Position numbers and translations under genes: made by a program
Shown here: positions 1 to 8,007 of the stretch, in pieces
Layout of the letters: each line of letters starts with the position of its first letter
How positions within the stretch are numbered: the stretch's first letter is position 1
Assembly (NCBI RefSeq): GCF_014170335.1
Contig: NZ_LZZS01000005.1
Span: forward strand, 186,001-250,000
DNA from: Achromobacter sp. UMC46
GTDB lineage: Bacteria > Pseudomonadota > Gammaproteobacteria > Burkholderiales > Burkholderiaceae_B
Reading direction: 5' to 3'
Length of the DNA stretch: 64,000 nucleotides
The notes under the pieces: model-generated
Told to the model about the DNA's origin: nothing
What the model saw: only the letters and a program-made list of their open reading frames with translations
Database searches by the model: none

Positions 1-327
1 GCCGTCCAGGCGTTGCGCGCCGTCGTCGATCAGCAGTTCGCAGCGGGCCCGCGACAGGAATTGCTTCTTCAGCACATAGGAATGCCCCGCGTGCGTGAAC
101 GCCAGTTCGACGCTGGGCCGCGCGCCGGATTCCCCGCGCGGGGCCAGATCGGCGACCTTGCTGGTGCTGTAGCGTTCCAGGAACGCCGCGCGGATGGCGG
201 ACGCGACCGTGCTCTTGCCGGCCTCGTTGGCGCCGACGAAAAGGTTCAAGCCGTCTTGCAGGCCGTCCAGCACCATCGGCTGGCGGAACTTGCGGAATTC
301 TTCAAGCGCGATCCGGGACAACTTCAT
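1..327 (-). CDS. YhaN/SbcC-like AAA ATPase, N-terminal part (cut by window edge)
   Basis: Only the first 109 codons are present; the gene runs off the left edge. The protein opens MKLSRIALEEFRKF and has a Walker A motif GANEAGKST near residues 33-41, the arrangement of SMC/Rad50-like ATPases that bind DNA ends. Its ATG overlaps the stop of the upstream metallophosphoesterase gene by four bases (ATGA), so the two are translationally coupled. The pair resembles SbcC/SbcD and, more closely by N-terminus, YhaN/YhaO. A DNA repair or end-processing role follows from the family. The missing C-terminus prevents a finer call. Confidence 0.75.
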   Translation of the reverse strand, partial: MKLSRIALEEFRKFRQPMVLDGLQDGLNLFVGANEAGKSTVASAIRAAFLERYSTSKVADLAPRGESGARPSVELAFTHAGHSYVLKKQFLSRARCELLIDDGAQRLDG

Positions 328-1451
328 TTGGCGGCCCCTTGCGTAGCGCTTTCGCGCTGGAACCGCAACAGCAGCCGCAAGGCCTCGCCGGCCACCGCGG
401 ATTGCGCGGCGTCGGCCTGCAAAGCCTGCAATTGCGCCGCCACTTCGCCGACGTAGCCACTGGCCCCCAGCTCGGCCAGATCGGCCTGATCGGGTTCCAG
501 CCGCAAGCCGGACAGGTCGGGCAGCAAGGCTCGCACTTGCGCGGCGGCTTGATCCACCGCGCGTTGCAGCGCGTCCCACGTTTCCATGTTGACGTGGCCT
601 TGCACATCCAGGCGCAGCACGTCTTCCGCGCGCAGCGCCGCCAGGCGTTCGGCCAGCGCCTGCGCGTCGGTCGGCAGGCTGACGGTCTCCGTCCAGGCGG
701 ACCACCGGTACTTGCCCGTGGCCACGCGTTCGACCACGGGATCGGCGCCGGGCCCATCGATCCGCACGTCCAGCACATAGCCGGGTTCATTGCCGCGGAA
801 ACGGTCCTGTTCCGGCGTGCCGGCATACCAGGTGCGCGCGTCGATGGACAGGCACCCATGCCAATCGCCCAGCGCCAGATAGTCCAGCCGCGCGCGGGCG
901 GCGCGGTCGGGCGCGATGGGATTGGTGGCATCGATGGTGTCGGGCAGGCGGCCCGCGACGCTGCCGTGGGCCAGGCCGACGCGCACGCGTCCGGCCTCCG
1001 TTTCAAGCGTGTCGAAAGCCTGCGTCACATCGTCGTAGGTATGGCGCTGCGTAAGCGGCGCAGCCAGCACCGCAAGATTGATGGCGGGCAAATCCACGAC
1101 GCCGGTGCGCAGCGGCACCTGCACGTTCGCGGGAATGCAGCCCAGCTGCATCGCGCGGCTCCAGACGCTGTCGGCCAATGCCGCGTCGTGGTTGCCGGCG
1201 ATCATCACCCAAGGGCCGGCATAGGCTGCCATGGCGGCGAACAGCCGGCGGATCGTCCGGTCGGACACGCCTTGCGTGTCGAACACGTCGCCGGCCACCA
1301 GCACGGCGTCCACGCCGCGTTCGGCGGCAAGCGCCGCGATGCGCGCCACGACGTCAAAACGCGCCTCGGCCAGCAAGGCGGCATCGTCGGTGTCGAATTG
1401 GCCGTATTGACGGCCGATCTGCCAATCGGCGGTATGCAGGAAATGGGTCAT
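324..1451 (-). CDS. SbcD/YhaO-like metallophosphoesterase (DNA repair nuclease)
   Basis: 375 aa. It begins MTHFLHTADWQIGRQ and carries the calcineurin-like phosphoesterase blocks HTADWQ, VAGDVFD, GNHD and ALGDWH, whose Asp/His/Asn residues bind two metal ions. Nucleases of this family work with a Rad50-like ATPase, and the next gene downstream encodes one, overlapping by ATGA. The reading frame stays open for about 97 codons further upstream, but that stretch crosses the dadA terminator and lacks family similarity, so the ATG at 1451 is chosen. A role in processing DNA ends is inferred from the family and the pairing. Confidence 0.85.
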   Translation of the reverse strand: MTHFLHTADWQIGRQYGQFDTDDAALLAEARFDVVARIAALAAERGVDAVLVAGDVFDTQGVSDRTIRRLFAAMAAYAGPWVMIAGNHDAALADSVWSRAMQLGCIPANVQVPLRTGVVDLPAINLAVLAAPLTQRHTYDDVTQAFDTLETEAGRVRVGLAHGSVAGRLPDTIDATNPIAPDRAARARLDYLALGDWHGCLSIDARTWYAGTPEQDRFRGNEPGYVLDVRIDGPGADPVVERVATGKYRWSAWTETVSLPTDAQALAERLAALRAEDVLRLDVQGHVNMETWDALQRAVDQAAAQVRALLPDLSGLRLEPDQADLAELGASGYVGEVAAQLQALQADAAQSAVAGEALRLLLRFQRESATQGAAK

Positions 1452-1490
1452 GGGGCCGATTTTGGCACAAGCCGCGCGATTCAAAACAGA

Positions 1491-1530
1491 CAACGGCCCT
1501 CCCCGCATTTTGCGCGAGAGAGGGCCGTTG
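1491..1530 (-). terminator. Rho-independent terminator downstream of dadA
   Basis: Arms CAACGGCCCT (1491-1500) and AGGGCCGTTG (1521-1530) are perfectly complementary, and a smaller CGCA/TGCG helix sits inside the loop. Read on the minus strand the hairpin is followed by TCTGTTTTG. It lies between dadA and the metallophosphoesterase gene and would separate them into two transcripts. Confidence 0.75.
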
Positions 1531-1591
1531 AGGACATGGCTTTTGGCCGATGCCCGATAAGCGGTTGCAAAGGGGGAGAACGCGCCCGACC

Positions 1592-2893
1592 TCAGGCGCG
1601 GTTGCCGTCCAGCACCAGTGGGGAACGGGAGGACGCGCGGCGGTCGTAGCGCGACAGGCTCAACCCGTCGGTGCGGATCGCCGGACGCTGGCCCATGACC
1701 TGGTCGGCCACCAGCTTGCCGGAGCCGCATGCCATGGTCCAACCCAGCGTGCCGTGGCCGGTGTTCAGGAACAGGTTGCCGTAGCGGGTCGGGCCGACGA
1801 CGGGCGTGCTGTCCGGCGTCATCGGGCGCAGGCCGGTCCAGAACTCGGCCTGGGCGACGTGGCCGCTGTCAGGGAACAGGTCGTTGACGACCAGTTCCAG
1901 CGTCTTGCGGCGCGCGTCCTTCAGTCGCAGGTCGAAGCCCGAGAGTTCGGCCATGCCGCCCACCCGGATGCGCTCGTCGAAACGCGTCACGGCGATCTTG
2001 TAGGTCTCATCCAGGATGGTCGATACCGGCGCCGCGGCCTCGTCCTTCAACGGAATGGTCAGCGAATAACCCTTGACCGGGTAGACCGGCAGGTCCAGGC
2101 CCAACGGCTCCAGGAAGCCGCGGGTGTAGCTGCCGAAGGCGGCCACGTAGCGGTCGGCCGTCAGCACGTCGCCACCCACGCGCACGCCGGTGATCTGGCC
2201 GCCTGCGGTGACCAGGCCGGATACGGTCTGGTTGTAGCGGAAGTCCACGCCCAGCGCCGCGGCCATCTCGGCCAGGCGGGACGTGAACAGGCGGCAATCG
2301 CCGGTTTCGTCGTTGGGCAAGCGCAAGCCGCCAGCCAACTTGTGGATCGAGCGCGCCAAGGCGGGCTCGGCCGTCACCAGGCGGTTGCGGTCCAGCAATT
2401 CGTAGGGCACGCCTACTTCTTCCAGCACGGCGATGTCGCGGCGGGCGGCTTCCAGCTGCGCGTCGGTACGGAACAACTGCAACGTGCCGCGCGTACGCTC
2501 TTCATAATGGATGCCGGTGGACGCGCGCAGCTCGCGCAGGCAGTCGCGGCTGTATTCGGCCAGGCGCAGCATGCGCTCCTTGTTGACCGAATAGCGCTCG
2601 GCCGAGCAGTTGGCCAGCATCGCCGCCATCCACTTCAATTGGTACAGGCTGCCGTCCATCCGGATCGCCAGGGGCGCGTGCTTCTGGAACAGCCACTTGA
2701 TCGCCTTCAGCGGGATGCCGGGCGCGGCCCAGGGCGTGGAATAGCCCGGCGAGACCTGGCCGGCGTTCGCGTAGCTGGTTTCCTGGGCCGCGGCGGGCTG
2801 GCGGTCCAGGACCGTGACCTTGGCGCCCTGACGGGCCAGGTAGTACGCGGTCGTGGTGCCGATAACGCCGCTGCCGAGGACGATTACATGCAT
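1592..2893 (-). CDS. dadA: D-amino acid dehydrogenase small subunit DadA
   Basis: 433 aa, the usual DadA length. The N-terminus has the FAD-binding motif GSGVIG (residues 7-12). The family signatures [43 protein letters not shown] and [17 protein letters not shown] closely match my recollection of the E. coli enzyme. It oxidises D-alanine and other D-amino acids to 2-oxo acids at the membrane, passing electrons to the respiratory chain. It diverges from an Lrp/AsnC-type regulator across a 134-bp gap, the arrangement expected when the regulator controls it. No dadX-like racemase lies next to it. Confidence 0.96.
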   Translation of the reverse strand: MHVIVLGSGVIGTTTAYYLARQGAKVTVLDRQPAAAQETSYANAGQVSPGYSTPWAAPGIPLKAIKWLFQKHAPLAIRMDGSLYQLKWMAAMLANCSAERYSVNKERMLRLAEYSRDCLRELRASTGIHYEERTRGTLQLFRTDAQLEAARRDIAVLEEVGVPYELLDRNRLVTAEPALARSIHKLAGGLRLPNDETGDCRLFTSRLAEMAAALGVDFRYNQTVSGLVTAGGQITGVRVGGDVLTADRYVAAFGSYTRGFLEPLGLDLPVYPVKGYSLTIPLKDEAAAPVSTILDETYKIAVTRFDERIRVGGMAELSGFDLRLKDARRKTLELVVNDLFPDSGHVAQAEFWTGLRPMTPDSTPVVGPTRYGNLFLNTGHGTLGWTMACGSGKLVADQVMGQRPAIRTDGLSLSRYDRRASSRSPLVLDGNRA

Positions 2894-3027
2894 GATTCTT
2901 TCCGTATTTGGATTTGATCAGGTTTTTCGGTAGTCTATGGTCCTATTCATAGTGAAAAGCACTGATTATTTTTGCCTGCCAGTTTTTTTCTCTGGCGCAC
3001 CCCTGTTTTTCGATCGCCAAAAGTGAA
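2894..3027. promoter_or_regulatory. divergent dadA / Lrp-type regulator promoter region
   Basis: This 134-bp AT-rich gap is in contrast to its GC-rich surroundings. It contains an imperfect dyad with arms CTATG and CATAG around 2934-2957 and several A/T tracts, the composition Lrp-family proteins prefer. I cannot place -35/-10 boxes with confidence. A shared control region for both genes is inferred from the divergent layout. Confidence 0.5.
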
Positions 3028-3495
3028 ATGCGCGACCTAGACCGAATCGACCTGAAAATCCTGGATATCCTGCAGCGCGAAGGCCGTGTTTCGGTCACCG
3101 AACTGGCGGATCGGGTGAGCCTGTCCGCCACCCCCTGCTCGGACCGCGTCAAGCGCATGGAGCGCGAAGGCGTCATCACGGGTTACCATGCGCGCGTCAA
3201 CCCTGCGGCGTTGGGCAAGAACCTGCTCGTCTTCCTGGAAATCAAGCTGTCGGCCAAGTCCGGCGACGTCTTCGACAAGGTCAAGAAAGAGCTGCTGTAT
3301 GTGCCCGAAGTCATGGAATGCCATCTGGTTTCAGGTGACTTCGACTATCTGGTGAAGGCCCGCCTGACGGAAATGAACGAATACCGCCGCCTGCTGGGCG
3401 AAATCCTCAAACGACTGCCGGCTTCCGCGGAATCGCGCAGCTATGTCGTCATGGAGGAAATCAAGGAAACCCTGTACCTGCCCGTGGACCGCTAG
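3028..3495 (+). CDS. Lrp/AsnC family transcriptional regulator, likely controls dadA
   Basis: 155 aa with the two Lrp domains. An N-terminal winged HTH begins LDRIDLKILDILQREGRVSVTEL in two blocks, with the recognition helix around SATPCSDRVKRME (residues 30-45). A C-terminal RAM/ligand-binding domain follows, including VMECHLVSGDFDYLVKARLT in the family pattern. It is divergent from dadA, and Lrp-type activators of D- or L-alanine catabolism are well known next to dadA. Control by alanine or another amino acid is therefore inferred. No strong Shine-Dalgarno sequence precedes the ATG, but this is the only start that begins the HTH correctly. Confidence 0.92.
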   Translation: MRDLDRIDLKILDILQREGRVSVTELADRVSLSATPCSDRVKRMEREGVITGYHARVNPAALGKNLLVFLEIKLSAKSGDVFDKVKKELLYVPEVMECHLVSGDFDYLVKARLTEMNEYRRLLGEILKRLPASAESRSYVVMEEIKETLYLPVDR

Positions 3496-3639
3496 GCCGC
3501 GCGCGCAGGGCTTTCCTGGCCCCGATAGCCCCGGGGCGATGCGGTTTATTACCGAATCGGCATGCGCCGGCTGCTATGCTGGCGGCCCTCCGACCCGCGC
3601 CGGCAAGCCTGGTCAGACCCTAATTTTTTATCCCTGCCT

Positions 3640-4362
3640 ATGAATCGTCTCTACAAATACTTCTTTCGCGGCCTGATCACCGTCCTGCCGCTGGCCTTGA
3701 CGCTGTATCTGCTTTACATCTTCCTGGCCTGGACGGAAGCCGTCGCGCTGACCTTCCTGCGCCCCTTCATCGGCGGCTTCTACGTGCCGGGCATGGGCCT
3801 GGCACTGGGCATCCTGGGCATTCTGGCCATCGGCTACCTGGTTTCCAAAGAGCGCGTGCAGCGCTTCCTGACCGTGGTCGAAATGCCGTTCACCAACCTG
3901 CCGGTGGTCAAGAGCATCTATTCGTCCTTGAAGAGCTTTGCCGATTATTTTTCGCCCAGCTCGAAGAACACCGCGCAGCAGGTCGTGATTTTGCGCGTGC
4001 CCGGCCAACAACTGGAAGTGGTGGGCCTTATCACCCGCCGCAGCATGGAAGGCCTGCCCGAAGGTTTCACCCAGGGCGACCGCGTGGCCGTCTACCTGCC
4101 GATGGGCTACATGATCGGCGGCTACACCGTCTTCGTGCCGCAGGACTGGGTGCAGCCGATCCAGATGTCGGTGGAAGAAGCCATGCGCTCGTCGCTGATC
4201 GCCTGGATGGCGCGCGCGGAAAGCGCACCCCGCCACGCTGCTGCCCCCAACGTGCCGGAAGCGCCGGAGGTGCCCGCTACGCCCGCGGCGACTGCCAGCG
4301 TCACCCCCGGCGACACCCCTGGCAACACGCCGGACAATACGCGCAGCGGCGGCCCGGCCTGA
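3640..4362 (+). CDS. DUF502 family inner-membrane protein
   Basis: 240 aa. The start MNRLYKYFFRGLITVLPL begins the first membrane segment; a second hydrophobic segment follows at about residues 45-65 (GMGLALGILGILAIGYL). Typical DUF502 blocks PFTNLPVVKSIYSSLKSF and YLPMGYMIGGYTVFVP are present. The C-terminal 50 residues are Ala/Pro/Thr-rich and look disordered. An upstream in-frame start at 3562 would add a charged, unconvincing leader. The molecular function of DUF502 proteins is unknown to me; in related bacteria the gene often lies near aspS or tRNA-related genes, which is not the case here. Confidence 0.88.
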   Translation: MNRLYKYFFRGLITVLPLALTLYLLYIFLAWTEAVALTFLRPFIGGFYVPGMGLALGILGILAIGYLVSKERVQRFLTVVEMPFTNLPVVKSIYSSLKSFADYFSPSSKNTAQQVVILRVPGQQLEVVGLITRRSMEGLPEGFTQGDRVAVYLPMGYMIGGYTVFVPQDWVQPIQMSVEEAMRSSLIAWMARAESAPRHAAAPNVPEAPEVPATPAATASVTPGDTPGNTPDNTRSGGPA

Positions 4363-4412
4363 CCGGGCTTGGCACCTGAATGCACCCCACATCGATTCCA
4401 CGCACGCCCTCC

Positions 4413-4658
4413 ATGCCCATCATCGAATTCACGCTTGCCGACGGCAGCCCCTACATCGAAGTGAACCAATTGCTTAAAGCCACCGGCGTCTGCGACAGCG
4501 GCGGCGCGGGCAAGATGATGGTGGCCGACGGCCTGGTCAGCGTGGGCGGCGTCGTCGAAACCCGCAAGACCGCCAAGATCCGTGGCGGCCAGATCGTCAC
4601 CTGCGGCGACGTCCGCATCGTGGTGCGCGCCGCCGACACGCCCGCCACCAGCGCCTGA
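4413..4658 (+). CDS. S4-domain RNA-binding protein (YbcJ-like)
   Basis: 81 aa from the ATG at 4413 (MPIIEFTLADGSPYIEVNQLLK). It is a single S4 RNA-binding fold with the typical block GGAGKMMVADGLVSVGGVVETRKTAKI split around the conserved Gly/Arg residues. Stand-alone S4 proteins of the YbcJ type are proposed to bind structured RNA or ribosomal particles. An earlier ATG at 4380 would add 11 residues that do not fit the family. It lies between DUF502 and an Mrr-like membrane protein on the same strand with short gaps, so co-transcription is plausible. Confidence 0.85.
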   Translation: MPIIEFTLADGSPYIEVNQLLKATGVCDSGGAGKMMVADGLVSVGGVVETRKTAKIRGGQIVTCGDVRIVVRAADTPATSA

Positions 4659-4696
4659 CCCCTACCCCGCCCGACACCGCTACGCCACGAGCCGCC

Positions 4697-5272
4697 ATGA
4701 AACTCAAGATGAACCAGAACTCCATCTTCGCCGTCCTGCTGCGCTCGCCGTGGTGGATGAGCGCCGGTGTGGCGGTCCTGCTGTGCGTGGGCGGTTTCGC
4801 CGCCCTGCCGCTGGACTACGCGGCGATGGGCGTCTTTGCGGCGGTGCCGTTCGCGGTGATTTCCATCATGGCCGCCTACAAGCAGTTGCGGGCGCCCTCG
4901 GACACCCGCGTGCAAGCGGTGGCCGAAGCCGCCGCCGCCATGTCCTGGGCCGACTTCGCCGACACGGTCGAAGCCGGCTTCAAACGCGACGGCTGTGAAG
5001 TGCAGCGCCTGCAGACGCCGGGCGCCGACTTCGCGCTCAGCAAGGACGGCCATGTGGCCATCGTCAGCGCCAAGCGCTGGAAAGCCGCCCGTGTGGGCGT
5101 CGAGCCGCTGCGCGAATTGCAGGCGGCGCGAGAAAAGCGCGGCGCCCGCGAAGCCATCTACATCGCGCTGGGCGACGTGTCCGACAACGCTTGGGGCTAC
5201 GCGAAGTCGCAAGGCGTATCGCTGATGACGGCGCCGGAACTGGCCAAGCTGCTGCGCGACCTGAAGGTCTGA
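4697..5272 (+). CDS. membrane-anchored Mrr-like restriction-endonuclease-fold protein with altered active site
   Basis: 191 aa. Two hydrophobic segments (about residues 20-38 and 43-60) are followed by a cytoplasmic Mrr-like PD-(D/E)xK fold: SWADFADTVEAGFKRDGCEV, then Asp111, then VAIVSAKRWK, then VGVEPLRELQAA. In the Mrr family the strand motif is usually Q-x-K (or E-x-K) as in VQCKRWK; here it reads S-A-K (Ser124, Lys126). The catalytic Asp and Lys are kept but the Gln/Glu is not. It may be a degenerate nuclease used for DNA binding. No methylase gene is nearby, so a classical restriction-modification role is unlikely. Confidence 0.75.
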   Translation: MKLKMNQNSIFAVLLRSPWWMSAGVAVLLCVGGFAALPLDYAAMGVFAAVPFAVISIMAAYKQLRAPSDTRVQAVAEAAAAMSWADFADTVEAGFKRDGCEVQRLQTPGADFALSKDGHVAIVSAKRWKAARVGVEPLRELQAAREKRGAREAIYIALGDVSDNAWGYAKSQGVSLMTAPELAKLLRDLKV

Positions 5273-5311
5273 CCGCCCCGCTGGGCGTCACACTCCCATC
5301 ACGGATTCCCA

Positions 5312-5689
5312 ATGACCTACCGCATTCTTGCCGACCTCGTTCTGGTGGCGCACGGGCTTTTCGTCGCCTTCGTGATGTTCGGCGGCCTGCTTGCGCTGTG
5401 CAAGCCCCGCCTCGCCTACTGGCACCTGCCGGCGCTGGCCTGGGGCGCGATGGTGATCGGCATGGGCTGGATCTGCCCCTTGACGCCGCTTGAAGTGTCG
5501 CTGCGCCAGCAGGCCGGCCAGCAGGGATACGCCGGCGGCTTCATCGAACACTATGTGCTGGGCCTGATCTACCCCGAAGGCATCACCCGAACCACGCAGA
5601 TCGTGCTGGCAGCCCTGCTGGTGGTTGGCAACATCGTGGTTTACGCATTGTGGACGCGGCGGCGGCGACGCGACGCCGCTCGGGCTTGA
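5312..5689 (+). CDS. DUF2784 family membrane protein
   Basis: 125 aa with three to four predicted membrane segments (residues 6-28, 38-56 and 93-112 most clearly) and an Arg-rich C-terminus. The block WICPLTPLEVSLR, followed by GGFIEHYVLGLIYP, is the DUF2784 signature. The function is not known to me. It sits in a same-strand run of small genes between the Mrr-like protein and a repeat protein, with 39 and 34 bp gaps. Confidence 0.85.
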   Translation: MTYRILADLVLVAHGLFVAFVMFGGLLALCKPRLAYWHLPALAWGAMVIGMGWICPLTPLEVSLRQQAGQQGYAGGFIEHYVLGLIYPEGITRTTQIVLAALLVVGNIVVYALWTRRRRRDAARA

Positions 5690-5723
5690 TGATGCCCGCA
5701 AGCCCTGCCGCGTGGTCCTGCCC

Positions 5724-6626
5724 ATGAGCTCCCGCCCTGACGACACCCAGATGATCCGCGCCTACGACGCGGACGGCCGCGAGGTCCTTATCACTCGCGA
5801 CCAATGGCGCAGCAACGTGCTGCCGGGCGCCATCGAACAGGACTGGAACGATGCCGACCGGCTGGCCGGCCTGATCATTCAGTCGCTGAACGACGGTTTT
5901 GTCGACGACATGGTCCGCCCCGCCGAACGCCTGGTGGAGCTGGACCAGAACGCCGAACGCGCCGTGGTGCTGCAAGCCATCGTCTACATGAAGGTGGGGC
6001 GGCTGGACGACAGCGAACGCGTGCTGCTGGCGTTTTGTGCGCAACATGGCGAGACGGGCATCGTCTTGACCAACCTGGCTAAAGTCCACGCCGAGCGCGA
6101 TGACGAGGCCCGGGCGCTAGACACCTTGTGGCGCGCACTGCAACGGGACCCCAATCAGGACAACGGGCTGGGCTGGTTTGAGGCCATCCACCGCGATGTC
6201 GGCGGAGACGCCGCGGGCATCACGGCGATGCGCAAGGTCGCCGCGCTGCCCGGCAGCTGGCGCGCACGGCTGTGGCTGGCGCGCGGTGAATTGGGATCGC
6301 ACAATTACGCCGGTGCCATCGCCCTGTACCGCGAAGCGCTGTCGCACGCGGGCCAGCCCGTGCCTGCCGACCTGCTGTTGCAAATGAGCGGCGACCTGGG
6401 CAACGCCGGCCGCATTGCCGAGATCCTGGAACTGGCGGCGCCCCACTTCCAGATTGCTGCGCACGGACTGCCAGTGGGCAACAACCTGATCAAGGCCAAC
6501 CTGCATCTGGGCCGGCTGGACGACGCGCAACGCATCCTGGACGCATTGCGCGCGTTGAACCGCCCCGACTGGCGGGACAACCTGGCGTATTGGGACAAGG
6601 AACTGGCGCAAGCCCGTCCGGGCTGA
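5724..6626 (+). CDS. tetratricopeptide-like repeat protein, unknown function
   Basis: 300 aa, soluble, no signal peptide. From about residue 45 the protein is made of helical pairs typical of TPR-like solenoids (for example AVVLQAIVYMKVGRLDDSERVL, ARLWLARGELGSHNYAGAIALYREAL and NNLIKANLHLGRLDDAQRIL, each as separate units). The ATG at 5724 is chosen because the frame upstream overlaps the DUF2784 gene and has no repeat character. It converges with the acyl-CoA dehydrogenase gene only 6 bp away. A scaffold or protein-interaction role is the usual reading; no partner is obvious. Confidence 0.7.
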   Translation: MSSRPDDTQMIRAYDADGREVLITRDQWRSNVLPGAIEQDWNDADRLAGLIIQSLNDGFVDDMVRPAERLVELDQNAERAVVLQAIVYMKVGRLDDSERVLLAFCAQHGETGIVLTNLAKVHAERDDEARALDTLWRALQRDPNQDNGLGWFEAIHRDVGGDAAGITAMRKVAALPGSWRARLWLARGELGSHNYAGAIALYREALSHAGQPVPADLLLQMSGDLGNAGRIAEILELAAPHFQIAAHGLPVGNNLIKANLHLGRLDDAQRILDALRALNRPDWRDNLAYWDKELAQARPG

Positions 6627-6632
6627 AGCCGC

Positions 6633-7760
6633 TTACAGCCCGCGCGCGATCACCAGCCGCTGGATATCGCTGGTGCCTTCGTAGATCTGGCACACGCGCA
6701 CATCGCGGTAGATGCGTTCGACCGGAAAATCCTTCAGATAGCCATAGCCGCCCAACGTCTGGATGGCGGCCGAGCAGACCTTTTCGGCCATCTCGGAGGC
6801 GAAGAGCTTGGCCATCGACGCCTCGGTCAATGCCGGCCGGCCTGCCTCGCGCAAGGCCGCCGCATGCAGCACCATCTGGCGCGCCGCGTGGATCTGGGTC
6901 GCCATGTCGGCCAGGCGGAACGACACGGCCTGGTGTTCCATGATGGGCTTGCCGAACGCCTGGCGCTCGCGGGCGTAGTCGCGCGCGCATTCGAACGCCG
7001 CGCGCGCCATGCCCACCGATTGTGACGCGATGCCGATGCGCCCGCCCTCCAGGTTGGACAGCGCGATCTTGTAGCCCTCGCCCTCGGCGCCCAGCCGGTA
7101 GGCGGCGGGGATGCGCATGTCTTCAAAGGCGATCACGCAGGTGTCCGAGGCGTGCTGGCCCAGTTTGTCTTCCACCCGCAGCACTTGATACCCCGGCGTG
7201 TCCGTCGGCACGATGAACGCCGAAATGCCGCGCTTGCCGGCGTCCGGGTCGGTGACGGCGAAGACGATCACCGTCTGGCCGCTCTTGCCCGACGTGATGA
7301 ATTGCTTGGCGCCGTTCAGGATGTAGTCATCGCCGTCGCGGCGGGCGCGGGTGCGCAGGCTGCTGGCGTCCGACCCCGCCTGCGGTTCCGTCAACGCAAA
7401 GCCGCCGATGTGCTCGCCGGTCGCCAACGGGCGCAGGAACTGTTCTTTCTGCGCGTCGGTGCCGAACTTCAGGATGGGCATGCAAGCAACCGAATTGTGC
7501 ACGCTCATGATGGTGGAGCACGCGCCGTTGCCAGCGGCGATTTCCTCCAGCGCCACGGCGTACGACACGTAGCCGCTGGCGTTGCCGTCCCATTCCTCGG
7601 GCACCAGCATGCCGAAGAAGCCCAACTGCGCCATCTCCTGGATGGCGTCGGCGGGGTACTCGTGGTCGCGGTCCCAGCGTTCGGCGTTGGGCGCCAGCCG
7701 TTCCGCGGCGAAGCGGCGGGCCATTTCCTGAATGCTGAGCTGTTCTTCCGTCAACAACAT
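6633..7760 (-). CDS. acyl-CoA dehydrogenase family protein
   Basis: 375 aa, full length for the family. The three-domain ACAD fold is visible: the N-terminal helical part ([14 protein letters not shown]), the FAD-binding middle block [21 protein letters not shown] and FITSGKSG, and the C-terminal blocks [18 protein letters not shown] and [20 protein letters not shown] followed by [14 protein letters not shown]. The catalytic Glu is expected in or near the IYEGTSD segment, as in short-chain enzymes. AGGAG lies eight bases before the ATG at 7760. No beta-oxidation genes adjoin it, so the acyl substrate cannot be assigned. Confidence 0.93.
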   Translation of the reverse strand: MLLTEEQLSIQEMARRFAAERLAPNAERWDRDHEYPADAIQEMAQLGFFGMLVPEEWDGNASGYVSYAVALEEIAAGNGACSTIMSVHNSVACMPILKFGTDAQKEQFLRPLATGEHIGGFALTEPQAGSDASSLRTRARRDGDDYILNGAKQFITSGKSGQTVIVFAVTDPDAGKRGISAFIVPTDTPGYQVLRVEDKLGQHASDTCVIAFEDMRIPAAYRLGAEGEGYKIALSNLEGGRIGIASQSVGMARAAFECARDYARERQAFGKPIMEHQAVSFRLADMATQIHAARQMVLHAAALREAGRPALTEASMAKLFASEMAEKVCSAAIQTLGGYGYLKDFPVERIYRDVRVCQIYEGTSDIQRLVIARGL

Positions 7761-7923
7761 GCTTTTGTCTCCTGGGGATGCCGGGCGGACTGGCGCAGGA
7801 TAGGCGCTGCCCGCTTTTGTTTTGCACGGCCGCAGAGGATTCGCGGACGCGGCATGGAATCGAGAATACACCGCCCGCCAGCTCCGGCTACACCGGCACA
7901 TCCGTTCATCGGGACTCACGAAG

Positions 7924-7975
7924 CTTTATAAGTTGCTTGAAATCCTTCAACCGATTTATCATGCAACTTATAAAG
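7924..7975. promoter_or_regulatory. long inverted repeat, candidate operator of the flavoprotein gene
   Basis: Perfect 13-bp arms CTTTATAAGTTGC (7924-7936) and GCAACTTATAAAG (7963-7975) are separated by 26 bp. A second small dyad, TTGAA/TTCAA (7937-7950), lies between them. The right arm continues as ACTTATAAAGT, itself a near-palindrome, and the left arm mirrors it. The pair lies 33 bp before the start codon at 8008 and is far more AT-rich than its surroundings. A dimeric repressor binding two sites is the likely explanation; a hairpin in the leader is the alternative. Confidence 0.65.
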
Positions 7976-8007
7976 TACCTTGATAAGCCAGAACAGGAAC
8001 GTTCTCT

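Noticed and set aside
339..2917. Long plus-strand open frames opposite the metallophosphoesterase and dadA genes (339-1649 and 1550-2917)
   Set aside because: Their His/Gln/Arg/Ala-rich translations have no family similarity and mirror the high-GC third-position pattern of the real minus-strand genes.
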